From an uncultured Gammaproteobacteria bacterium (GTDB lineage: Bacteria > Pseudomonadota > Gammaproteobacteria > Steroidobacterales > GCA-2729495), in the NCBI GenBank assembly GCA_937958785.1, contig CALGMY010000069.1:1-22705 (forward strand): 22,705 nucleotides of DNA. The letters are read 5' to 3'. The notes under the pieces were generated by a model, which made no database searches, was not told the DNA's origin, and saw nothing but the letters and a program-made list of their open reading frames with translations. Below, piece by piece: positions 1 through 6,727 of the stretch. Positions within the stretch are counted from its first letter, which is position 1; every line of letters begins with the position of its first letter. Both the position numbers and the translations under genes were made by a program.

Positions 1-154
1 CCGCCGGCACCGGCTGGCCCACGATATGCAGCCGTTCGACGCCGGCGGGGAAGGGTAGCCGCTCCAGCAGCCGGTGCAGGGCCAGCAGCACGACGTTGCC
101 GGCCCCGTACTCGGCGATGGCGCTCTGGACGCGGGCTGTGACACGGGCGGACAA
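1..154 (-). CDS. N-terminal part of an unidentified protein, cut by the window edge
   Basis: An open minus-strand frame of about 51 codons runs off the left edge. It reads LSARVTARVQSAIAEYGAG and later ERLHIVGQPVPA, and nearly all third codon positions are G or C, as in the real genes here; the other minus frames lack this. No ATG or GTG start is in frame, so the likely start is TTG at 154-152. The frame stays open further upstream without a start codon, so the true start is uncertain. I do not recognise the family. It is divergent from the glycosyltransferase at 249, with a short shared upstream region that could serve both. Confidence 0.5.
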   Translation of the reverse strand, partial: MSARVTARVQSAIAEYGAGNVVLLALHRLLERLPFPAGVERLHIVGQPVPA

Positions 155-208
155 GGCGGCGACTCTAGCATGGCGCCCCCGAACACCGCGGGATCCCGCC
201 GTGCGCCC

Positions 209-214
209 TATAAT
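209..214 (+). promoter_or_regulatory. Candidate -10 box (TATAAT) for the first glycosyltransferase
   Basis: A perfect TATAAT lies in the divergent gap, followed by a GC-rich stretch (GCGCCGC). A transcription start near 221 would leave a leader of about 28 bases before GTG 249. No good -35 match lies 16-19 bases upstream. The same CCTATAAT-plus-CGC arrangement recurs before the gene at 5582, which raises its credibility. Confidence 0.45.
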
Positions 215-248
215 GCGCCGCTGCCGGAGCCAGGACTTGCCAACGGTC

Positions 249-1505
249 GTGACGAAGCGCGTACTGCTCATCGCCTTTCACTTCCCGCCGTTGAACTCGA
301 GCAGCGGGCTGCAGCGCCCCCTGTCGCTGGCGCGGTACCTGCCCCGCTACGGGTGGGAGCCCGCTGTGCTCACGGCCAGTACCCGGGCTTATGAGGCCAT
401 CGATCCGGATTCCCTGAAGGCGCTCCCGGACGGACTCGCGGTCGTCCGGGCGCCGGCCCTCGACGCCGCCCGTCACCTGGCGATCCGGGGCTGGTACCCG
501 GGCTGGCTCGGCATCCCGGACCGCTGGGGCACCTGGCTGGCGGGGGCCGTACCCGCCGGGCTCGCTCTCATCCGGCGCCTCCGGCCCGACCTCATCTGGA
601 GCACCTACCCGTTGACCACCGCCCACCGCATCGGCCTCGTCCTGCACCGGGCAACGGGCCTGCCCTGGATCGCGGACTTCCGGGACCCGATGGTGGAGCA
701 GATCGACGGCGAATGGTTTCCCGGCGACGAGCGGCTGCGCCGGGCCCGCCTGCGGGTCGAGGCTGAGGTGGCCCGGCATGCCACGCTCGCGACCTTCTGC
801 ACGGCGACTGCCCGGGACATCTATGCGCAGCGCCACGGCGTGGTGGCCGGGCGTACCGCCGTCGTGGCGAATGGCTTCGACCCGGAGCCCTTCGAGGCCC
901 TGGGCGCCGCCCCGGCGCCCGGCGGCGTGGCCCGTCCGCTCACCCTGGTCCACAGTGGCACGCTCTATCCCGGCCCGGACCGGGATCCGGGTGCCTTCCT
1001 CAGCGCGCTCCGTGCCCTGCGGGCCCGGGGCCTGCTCCCCGCGGGCCTGCGCGTCGTGCTGCGGGCGACGGCCTTCGATGCCACCTACCGGCCGCTCATC
1101 GGGCAGCTCGGGCTCGGCGACGTGGTCGAACTCGCGCCGCCGATCAGCTACCGGGCGGCGCTCAGGGAGATGCTGGATGCAGACGGGCTGCTGCTCTTCC
1201 AGGGACACACCTCGAATCCCGCCGTCCCCGCGAAGGTGTACGAGTACCTGCGGGCCCGGCGGCCCATCCTGGCCCTGGCCGATGCGGGTGGCGAGACGGC
1301 GGCACTCCTGCGTGCGGCGGGCGTTGGCACGCTGCTGCCGATCGACGATGCCGCCCGCATCGAGGCCGGGCTCGAGGTCTTCCTCCGGGACCTCGCCGCC
1401 GGAGAGGGGGCCGTGCTGTCGCTGGAGGGCGCCGATGCGTACTCGCGCGTCCATCGCGTTGCTGAATTTGCGACGCTGTTCACACAGGTCTCGGGCCGCA
1501 CCTGA
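249..1505 (+). CDS. Glycosyltransferase, GT4-like (GT-B fold)
   Basis: A probable cytoplasmic glycosyltransferase of 418 residues that moves a sugar from an activated donor onto a growing surface glycan. The N-terminus, VTKRVLLIAFHFPPLNSSSG, is the typical first strand and loop of GT4-like enzymes from polysaccharide loci. A second Rossmann-like half starts near LTLVHSGTLYPGP. The C-terminal donor-site region contains PAKVYEYLRARRPILALA, where the glutamate of KVYEYL matches the conserved GT-B donor-binding position. GTG 249 is chosen because the family begins a few residues before the first beta-strand, and AGGA lies 13 bases upstream. ATG 213 is an alternative but overlaps the TATAAT box. 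Sugar specificity cannot be read from the sequence. The gene stands alone, with a hairpin over its stop codon. Confidence 0.85.
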   Translation: MTKRVLLIAFHFPPLNSSSGLQRPLSLARYLPRYGWEPAVLTASTRAYEAIDPDSLKALPDGLAVVRAPALDAARHLAIRGWYPGWLGIPDRWGTWLAGAVPAGLALIRRLRPDLIWSTYPLTTAHRIGLVLHRATGLPWIADFRDPMVEQIDGEWFPGDERLRRARLRVEAEVARHATLATFCTATARDIYAQRHGVVAGRTAVVANGFDPEPFEALGAAPAPGGVARPLTLVHSGTLYPGPDRDPGAFLSALRALRARGLLPAGLRVVLRATAFDATYRPLIGQLGLGDVVELAPPISYRAALREMLDADGLLLFQGHTSNPAVPAKVYEYLRARRPILALADAGGETAALLRAAGVGTLLPIDDAARIEAGLEVFLRDLAAGEGAVLSLEGADAYSRVHRVAEFATLFTQVSGRT

Positions 1506-1544
1506 GCGCTATTCGCGGCCTCAGGTGCGCATTAAGTCGCGCAC
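1497..1544 (+). terminator. Hairpin region at the end of the first glycosyltransferase gene
   Basis: A perfect 10-bp inverted repeat pairs 1497-1506 with 1520-1529 (13-base loop) and covers the TGA stop at 1503-1505. A second perfect 6-bp hairpin, GTGCGC 1525-1530 with GCGCAC 1539-1544, overlaps the 3' arm, so the two cannot form together. Neither is followed by a U run, so this may be a Rho-dependent or attenuating structure instead of a classic intrinsic terminator. Confidence 0.4.
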
Positions 1545-1720
1545 GATCCCTCAATGAACCGATCCTTAAACCGATTGTGGCGCGTTGCAGGCGCGACAAA
1601 CATTCTCTGATTCCGCCGTAAGGCGCTGTTTTCCTGACCGTGGCGTTCCCGGTTCGCCTACTCGCGCTCGCCCGCTGTTGGTCCCTTGCGACGAGGGTGC
1701 AGGCGGGACGCCGACAAAAC
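1545..1720. other. Non-coding spacer before the riboswitch promoter
   Basis: This stretch is more AT-rich than its neighbours and has no convincing coding frame. It holds a small CGCC-GTAA-GGCG hairpin (1614-1625) followed closely by TTTT (1629-1632), which could be a weak terminator. Together with the promoter and leader it makes up the 525-base gap between the glycosyltransferase and the giant surface protein. Confidence 0.5.
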
Positions 1721-1721
1721 T

Positions 1722-1751
1722 TTGACATAAGCGTCAATAGTCCTGTAGATA
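1722..1751 (+). promoter_or_regulatory. Candidate promoter of the riboswitch transcript, with a palindrome over the -35 box
   Basis: A consensus TTGACA (1722-1727) lies 18 bases before TAGATA (1746-1751), a weak -10 box. The -35 box is the left half of a perfect inverted repeat, TTGAC (1722-1726), six bases, GTCAA (1733-1737), which is a plausible operator. A start near 1758 would place the cyclic-di-GMP aptamer about 45 bases into the transcript. Confidence 0.5.
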
Positions 1752-1802
1752 CGCGGGCTTATTGCTTCGGGCCGGCTGCCATGGGTAAGCTTCCCGCGCT
1801 AG

Positions 1803-1890
1803 ACAAGGGCAAACCCAGGGCGACCTGGGGACGCAAAGCCTCCGGTCCACCGGGCGACGAACGACGTGGTGGATAGCGGGGTTGCCGTAG
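1803..1890 (+). ncRNA. Cyclic-di-GMP-I (GEMM) riboswitch aptamer
   Basis: The conserved GEMM-I core is present in order. AGGGCAAACC begins at 1806 and is followed by a hairpin CCCAGG-GCGA-CCTGGG with a GNRA loop. GGGACGCAAAGCCTCCGG follows at 1828-1845. A second hairpin has TCCACC pairing with GGTGGA, and the aptamer closes with ATAGCGGGGTTGCCG (1873-1887). From memory these blocks line up with the Vibrio Vc2 aptamer, including the GNRA loop that docks into the second helix. The RNA binds cyclic-di-GMP and should control the kelch/Ig/lectin-like protein starting at 2031. Whether it is an ON or OFF switch is not evident from the aptamer. Confidence 0.95.
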
Positions 1891-1892
1891 CT

Positions 1893-2030
1893 GAATGCAA
1901 CGGAGACGAGCCGGCCATCGGCACCCGACGCGGTGCCGGGGGAACGAGCGGGCCGTTTCCATTGCATTCTGAGATGCGCGCGTCTCTTGCCCCAGCCGTC
2001 CAGGACGACCATGGCAGGAGGCCAGTGCGC
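1893..2030 (+). promoter_or_regulatory. Structured expression platform and ribosome binding site
   Basis: Directly after the aptamer, 1893-1908 pairs with 1954-1969: GAATGCAA with TTGCATTC, one C-A mismatch, then GGAGACG with CGTTTCC including one G-U pair. Inside it is a perfect 7-bp hairpin, CGGCACC (1919-1925) with GGTGCCG (1932-1938). Next comes a short hairpin 1971-1986 with a CGCG loop. A strong AGGAGG (2016-2021) sits nine bases before ATG 2031 and could be shown in the loop of a TGGC/GCCA hairpin (2012-2015 with 2021-2024). Bases 1974-1981 can instead pair with 2025-2032, covering the start codon. No U run is seen, which favours control of translation over termination. Confidence 0.6.
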
Positions 2031-5000
2031 ATGACTCAGGACCGGAACGGATTTCGACTCGCCCTTCAGTGCGCTGCCTTTGCGCTCGCCACTTCGATAG
2101 CTTCCCCCGCCCTTGCCGTTTCCGCCGCTGACCTCGAGGTCGGCAGGTGGGTTGCCGTGTCCTCGAACACGGTTGCCAGCGTGTCAGCCTGTCCTGGTGA
2201 TGGCTGCGGCTACTCGGGCAACGAAGGCCTGAAGGGCATCATGGACGACTGGACCGGCGGTGCCTTCGCCACCAACCTCGGCGCCTCCGGTTCGCTGCTG
2301 GTCTTCGGCGGCGGCCACTCCGGTTACCTCGGCAACGAGGTGTACGCCTTCGACGTGGCCCAGGGCAGCTGGTCCCGGCTGACCAACCCGGTCAATCCGC
2401 CGACCTGCGACTACAACACCTCCACGATGGCCGGCAATTCGCCCTGCTCGGCCCACATGTACGAGGCCCTGGAGTATTCGCCGGTCACCAACGAGTTCGT
2501 GAAGCTCGGCAGCTCGAGCGATGGCAGCACGGTCGAAGGTACCGCCTTCGTCCATGCGCTGAACCTGCAGACCAAGCAGTGGCGCCGGGGCGCCAAGATG
2601 CCCACCTGGGACGGCGTGATCTCGGATGACGGCGAGGGCGCCTCCACGGCCTGGGACCCGGTCCGCAACGTCATCTGGTGGCATGGGTCCTGGCGGGCTG
2701 CCGCGACCAGCAACAAGGTGCTGCGCAAGTACGATCCGGCGGCCAACACCTGGACCGAGTACCCCGGCAAGACGGTCGGCATCGACCAGGCCGGCGCCTT
2801 CGACAGCCAGCGCCAGATCTTCCTGGTGGTGGATGGCCGCGACACCAAGTCCGTGTATGCCTACGACACCTCGGTCGAGACGCCGGTCCTCTATACCCTC
2901 TCGACGACGGGCGATCTCGCCGCCCAGCAGGCCAGCGCCATTGGCCTGGACTATGACCCGGTCACGGACCAGTTCGTGGCCTGGACGGGGGGCTCCGCGG
3001 TCTACACGCTGAAGGCACCGTCCAACTGGAAGACCGGGACCTGGACCTGGAAGCGGGTAGCGGCGGCATCGGGCAGCGCCAGCCCCTCCGCCAACGAGCG
3101 CGGCACCTACGGCCGTTTCCGCTACGTGCCGGCCCTGAATGCCTTCATCGTGGTGAACAGCGTCTCGAGCCCGGTCTACATGTACAAGCTGAGTGCGGCC
3201 GGCGGCTCGACGGGCGGAACCCCGCCGTCCGTCAGCCTCACTGCCGAACCCAATTCCATCGCCGCCGGCGGCTCCACGACCCTCAACTGGTCAACCCTCA
3301 ACGCCGACAGCTGCACGGCGAGCGGCGCGTGGTCCGGCAGCCGGGCGACGAGCGGCAGTTCGTCCTTCGGGCCGCTGAACGCCACGACCACGTACACCCT
3401 CAGCTGCACCGGTTCGGGGGGCACGACCACCGGCACCGCCACCGTCCAGGTGGTCGCCAGCGGCCCCACGATCTCCTTCTCGGCCAGCCCCGCCACGGTC
3501 AGCCCTAACGGCACCAGCGTGCTCAGCTGGTCCGCTTCCAATGCCACGTCGTGCACCGCGAGCGGCGCCTGGTCCGGCACGAAATCGACCTCCGGCACCC
3601 AGTCTGTCGGCCCGCTGTCGGCCTCGGCCACCTATACCCTGAGCTGCACCGGTTCCGGCGGCACCAACCAGCGTTCCGCCAGTGTCACCGTGCAGGACCA
3701 GAGCCAGACCAACAACTTCCAGGCGCGATGTGCCGGCGCCGGCGTCCTCCAGTGCGTCGGCTTCGATTCGTCGGCCGATTTCAGCTCGAGCCTGGCCTTT
3801 CCCTCCGGTGACGGCCAGGTCCGCCCGGTCCTGGACCCCAACGTCAAGGCCTCCGGCAATGGCGCCATGCGCTTCGACATCCCGTCGAATTCCGGCGCCA
3901 ACTCCTCGGGCTACTGGCTGGGCTCGCTCGGCAAGGATTTCGGACCGGGGGACACCCTGTACTTCCAGTTCCGGCAGCGCTTCTCCCAGTCGATGCTGAA
4001 TACCAACTTCGAGCCGGGCGCCGGCTGGAAGCAGTTCATCCTGCATCCCGCCGGGATGCCGTCCTGCACGACGCTGCAGTTCGTGATGCTGAACCAGTGG
4101 CTGCAGGGCTTCCCGACCATGTATGCGTCCTGCGGTTCCCTGAACCTGCACAAGGAGCTGTCCGACGGCGACATCCGCCTTCAGCAGGGTGACGTGGACT
4201 GCCGCTATCGCGGCCGTGCCGGTTGCATGAAGTACCGGCCGGACGAGTGGATCACCTTCTACTTCGAGATGAAGCTGGGCGCCTTTGGCAGCCCCTCGAC
4301 CCACATCAAGGCCTGGATGGGTTACGAGGGCGAGTCCCTCAAGCAGATCGTGGACTTCCCGGATTTCCGGCTCGACTACGACTCCAGCTCGTCGGAGCGC
4401 CTGCAGCGCATCCAGATTACCCCGTACCACACGGGCAAGGACGCCAGCCAGTCGCACCCCACCGCCCAGACCTGGTACGACGAGCTGATCGTCTCGACCC
4501 AGCCGATCCCCGCACCTACCGGCACCGTCGTTGCACCGCCGCCGGCCGCCACGCCGCCGACGGTGAACCTCTCCGCCCAGCCGGCCTCGGTCAGCAGCGG
4601 TGGCACCACCACGCTGGCCTGGTCGACGACCAACGCCGAGACCTGCACCGCGTCCGGCGGCTGGTCCGGGTCCCGGGCCGCCAGCGGCTCGGCGGCCGTC
4701 GGGCCGATCACCCAGGCGACGTCATTCACCCTCCAGTGCTTCAATTCCGTGGGTGATTCCGAGTCCCGCACGGTGCAGGTGACCGTGGCCCAGTCCGCGC
4801 CGCCACCGGCGATCGAGTTCTACGCGGATCCGGCTTCGGTGGAGCTGGGGCAGAGCTCGATGGTGTACTGGTCGGTCACCAACGCGTATTCCTGCGTCGG
4901 CGAGAAGGCCTGGTCGGGTGACAAGGGCACCGTGGGTAGCGAGCCCATGTTCCTCAGCGCCACCCGGACCTACGACCTCGTGTGCACGGGCACCGGCGGG

Positions 5001-5492
5001 ACCAGCCGCAAGTCGGCGACCATCCAGGTCGTGAGCCCGGGCCAGCCGACCCTGACCCTCAGGGCAAATTCACCGAGCATCCAGCAGGGAACGACCGGCG
5101 TCGTCACCTGGTCCACGACCAACGTCAACAACTGCCAGGCGAGTGGTGCCTGGTCGGGGGCACGCGCCCCCTCGGGCAGCGAGACCGTCGGGCCTCTGAA
5201 TGCCAGCTCGACCTTCAGCCTGGTGTGCACCGGCGCTGGCGGCACGGTCGAGGCGGCGACGTTCATCGCCGTCACGGCTGCCCCTGGCGGTGGCAATACC
5301 GGTGGTGGTGATAGCGGCGGCGACAGCGATGGGGGCGATGGCGGCGGTGCCTCGGGCGAGGTGCCAGGCACTGGCTCCAGTTCCGGCGGTGGCATCAGCG
5401 CCACGGGGCCCCTCGACCTCCTGCTCGGCCTTGCCGCCGGCCTCGCCGCCCTGCGCCGGCGCCGGGTCCCGGTACTGCCGATCGCGTCCTGA
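2031..5492 (+). CDS. Giant secreted kelch / Ig-like / jelly-roll protein with C-terminal sorting tail
   Basis: A predicted surface protein of 1153 residues. Residues 1-29 are a signal peptide (hydrophobic run ending SPALA). Residues about 36-395 form a kelch-like beta-propeller, with repeats such as LLVFGGGHSGYLGNEVYAFD and KVLRKYDPAANTWTEY. Two Ig-like repeats (about 399-554) follow, then a jelly-roll, concanavalin-like domain (about 561-824) ending TWYDELIVS, then three more Ig-like repeats (about 841-1082). A Gly/Asp-rich linker leads to GPLDLLLGLAAGLAALRRRR near the C-terminus. ATG 2031 is chosen because it has a perfect AGGAGG and begins the signal peptide; longer in-frame starts fall inside the riboswitch. 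The tail resembles GlyGly-CTERM-type sorting signals, without a PEP motif. The likely role is cyclic-di-GMP-induced glycan binding or matrix attachment, which is an inference. A catalytic role for the propeller (galactose-oxidase-like) or for the jelly roll (lyase-like) is possible. Confidence 0.9.
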   Translation: MTQDRNGFRLALQCAAFALATSIASPALAVSAADLEVGRWVAVSSNTVASVSACPGDGCGYSGNEGLKGIMDDWTGGAFATNLGASGSLLVFGGGHSGYLGNEVYAFDVAQGSWSRLTNPVNPPTCDYNTSTMAGNSPCSAHMYEALEYSPVTNEFVKLGSSSDGSTVEGTAFVHALNLQTKQWRRGAKMPTWDGVISDDGEGASTAWDPVRNVIWWHGSWRAAATSNKVLRKYDPAANTWTEYPGKTVGIDQAGAFDSQRQIFLVVDGRDTKSVYAYDTSVETPVLYTLSTTGDLAAQQASAIGLDYDPVTDQFVAWTGGSAVYTLKAPSNWKTGTWTWKRVAAASGSASPSANERGTYGRFRYVPALNAFIVVNSVSSPVYMYKLSAAGGSTGGTPPSVSLTAEPNSIAAGGSTTLNWSTLNADSCTASGAWSGSRATSGSSSFGPLNATTTYTLSCTGSGGTTTGTATVQVVASGPTISFSASPATVSPNGTSVLSWSASNATSCTASGAWSGTKSTSGTQSVGPLSASATYTLSCTGSGGTNQRSASVTVQDQSQTNNFQARCAGAGVLQCVGFDSSADFSSSLAFPSGDGQVRPVLDPNVKASGNGAMRFDIPSNSGANSSGYWLGSLGKDFGPGDTLYFQFRQRFSQSMLNTNFEPGAGWKQFILHPAGMPSCTTLQFVMLNQWLQGFPTMYASCGSLNLHKELSDGDIRLQQGDVDCRYRGRAGCMKYRPDEWITFYFEMKLGAFGSPSTHIKAWMGYEGESLKQIVDFPDFRLDYDSSSSERLQRIQITPYHTGKDASQSHPTAQTWYDELIVSTQPIPAPTGTVVAPPPAATPPTVNLSAQPASVSSGGTTTLAWSTTNAETCTASGGWSGSRAASGSAAVGPITQATSFTLQCFNSVGDSESRTVQVTVAQSAPPPAIEFYADPASVELGQSSMVYWSVTNAYSCVGEKAWSGDKGTVGSEPMFLSATRTYDLVCTGTGGTSRKSATIQVVSPGQPTLTLRANSPSIQQGTTGVVTWSTTNVNNCQASGAWSGARAPSGSETVGPLNASSTFSLVCTGAGGTVEAATFIAVTAAPGGGNTGGGDSGGDSDGGDGGGASGEVPGTGSSSGGGISATGPLDLLLGLAAGLAALRRRRVPVLPIAS
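3225..3700 (+). repeat. Tandem Ig-like repeats 1 and 2 within the giant protein
   Basis: Two units of about 77-80 residues share the pattern LxWSxxNAxSCTASGAWSG, then SG, GPLxA and TYTLSCTGSGG. The DNA is also alike, for example the AGCTGCACCGGTTC block near 3402 and 3642. Each unit has two cysteines placed to bridge the two sheets. Confidence 0.8.
4551..5280 (+). repeat. Tandem Ig-like repeats 3, 4 and 5 within the giant protein
   Basis: Three further units of the same Ig-like family follow the jelly-roll domain. Units 3 and 5 keep the WSTTNxxxCxASGxWSG core. Unit 4 is more diverged (YWSVTNAYSCVGEKAWSG), which suggests older duplication. They probably act as a stalk holding the binding domains away from the membrane. 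Confidence 0.75.
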
Positions 5493-5504
5493 GCTCATGA
5501 CAGC

Positions 5505-5543
5505 CCGGTCGCTGGACGGATCCCGTCCAGCGACCGGCGTCTT
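5505..5543 (+). terminator. Intrinsic-type terminator after the giant protein gene
   Basis: A perfect 15-bp stem pairs 5505-5519 with 5523-5537 around a three-base loop, starting 12 bases after the stop codon. It is followed by CGTCTT, a short and imperfect U tract. The structure separates the riboswitch transcript from the next operon. Confidence 0.75.
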
Positions 5544-5572
5544 GGCCGGGCCGCTCCCGCGCGGCCTATAAT
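5542..5572 (+). promoter_or_regulatory. Candidate promoter of the deacetylase/jelly-roll/transglutaminase/MFS operon
   Basis: A perfect TATAAT (5567-5572) lies only nine bases before ATG 5582. TTGGCC (5542-5547) is a weak -35 with a 19-base spacer. Transcription would begin at or within a few bases of the start codon, giving a leaderless or nearly leaderless message, which fits the absence of a Shine-Dalgarno sequence. Confidence 0.5.
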
Positions 5573-5581
5573 CCGCGCGGC

Positions 5582-6727
5582 ATGCTGCCCGCGCTGTTGG
5601 TCCTGCTGCTTCTGCTGTCGCCTGGTGTCGGCGCGCGTGCGGCCATGCCGGTCCTCATCACCGTGGACACCGAGACCAGCTCCGGCTGTCGTGGCGACGG
5701 CTGCTTCCCGTCGCCCCTCGCGGGGCGCATCTACGGGGAGTTCGAGGGGCGCCAGTACGGCATCCCGCTCATCATGGATCTCCTCGAGCAGCACGGGATG
5801 AGGGGGACCTTCTTCGTCAATCCGCACATGGACGCCTGGTATCCCGAGGCCGAGGTCGAGGCCATGGTGCGGTCCATCGTGGACCGGGGCCACGACGTGC
5901 AGCTGCATCCGCATCCGGAGTTCCGCTGCTTCCGGCGCTGCAAGCCGGCCGAACTGCAGTGCCGCTTCCTGTGCACCCGCGCCGAAGGGCGCCTCGCCGG
6001 CGCCAGCCTCGAGAACCAGGTGACGATCCTCCGGGAGGGCGCGGAGAGCCTGGCGCGCTGGAGCGGGCGTTACCCCGTGGCCTTCCGGGGGCCCGCGCTG
6101 CTTGCCGACGAGAATACCCTGAAGGCCCTGGCCCGGGTCGGCATACCGGTGGATTCGTCGGTGGCCGGTCCGCAGCACCCATTGGCCAGCGTCCTGCCCG
6201 TGAACCAGCTCGGTGTCCACGGGGGCATCCTCGAGATCCCGCTGCTCGCCTACGAGGAGGACCTGCTGGTCCGGAGGCGGGTCCGCTTCCTCGACCAGGA
6301 GAGTTCGACGCTGGCCGAGCAGGTCTCGCTGCTCGAGCAGGCGGCCAGCCGCGGCGTCGGTGCCGTGCCACTGCTCATGCACAGCTTCAGCTTCTGTGAT
6401 CCTGCCAATGCCTGCCCGGTCCCCGCGAACATCGAGCGCTTCGAGGCCCTGCTTTCGTACCTGGCGTCCCGGCCAGACCGCTTCCGCGTGGAGACCATGG
6501 CCGGGTTCTGGTCCCTCTACCAGCAGGAGCCGTCCGCCTACACGCGCCCGGTCGCGGCCGGACTGCCCCGGGTCAGCTACTGGCTGGTCCTGCGCCGGAG
6601 CGTGGAACGATTCAACCATGGCTGGATGAACGTGGCCTTCCTGCTCGGCAACCTCGCCGCGGCCCTGGTCGTACTGGCCGGCCTCGCCTGGGCGGCGCTG
6701 CGCTTCGCGAGGCGCCGGCCCGCATGA
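5582..6727 (+). CDS. Polysaccharide deacetylase-like membrane protein
   Basis: A 381-residue protein predicted to remove acyl groups from a polysaccharide in the periplasm. Residues 1-20 form a signal or anchor segment. The NodB-like fold starts with PVLITVDTET, where D29 fits the metal-binding aspartate. GHDVQLHPHPEF carries H109 and H111 as the likely metal-site histidines; this HxHPE form differs from the classical HSxxH motif but suits family members in polysaccharide loci. RGTFFVNPHMD matches the conserved strand of the barrel. Several cysteines (SGCRGDGCF, CFRRCKPAELQCRFLC) suggest disulfides. Residues about 349-375 form a C-terminal membrane helix followed by RRRP. There is no ribosome binding site, and TATAAT ends nine bases before the ATG. 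Its stop overlaps the next start as ATGA. Deacetylase activity itself is inferred. Confidence 0.8.
   Translation: MLPALLVLLLLLSPGVGARAAMPVLITVDTETSSGCRGDGCFPSPLAGRIYGEFEGRQYGIPLIMDLLEQHGMRGTFFVNPHMDAWYPEAEVEAMVRSIVDRGHDVQLHPHPEFRCFRRCKPAELQCRFLCTRAEGRLAGASLENQVTILREGAESLARWSGRYPVAFRGPALLADENTLKALARVGIPVDSSVAGPQHPLASVLPVNQLGVHGGILEIPLLAYEEDLLVRRRVRFLDQESSTLAEQVSLLEQAASRGVGAVPLLMHSFSFCDPANACPVPANIERFEALLSYLASRPDRFRVETMAGFWSLYQQEPSAYTRPVAAGLPRVSYWLVLRRSVERFNHGWMNVAFLLGNLAAALVVLAGLAWAALRFARRRPA

Noticed and set aside
1891..1990. A second cyclic-di-GMP aptamer in tandem
   Set aside because: The GGGCAAACC and ACGCAAAGCCTCCGG core blocks occur only once; the downstream structure lacks them.
1866..2030. 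In-frame upstream extension of the giant protein starting inside the riboswitch
   Set aside because: It would translate the conserved aptamer, has no ribosome binding site, and would bury the signal peptide. ATG 2031 has a perfect AGGAGG and starts the signal peptide.
3291..4457. Long minus-strand open frame opposite the giant protein gene
   Set aside because: Shadow of high-GC codon use: Arg/Gly/Ala-rich, no domain and no start signal, while the plus strand encodes clear domains.
3225..5280. Repeated DNA blocks as a CRISPR array or mobile repeat
   Set aside because: The repeats are long, diverged and in frame, and encode Ig-like domains; there are no short identical repeats with unique spacers.
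5400..5492. PEP-CTERM signal on the giant protein
   Set aside because: There is no Pro-Glu-Pro-type motif before the hydrophobic segment; Gly-rich residues precede it instead.
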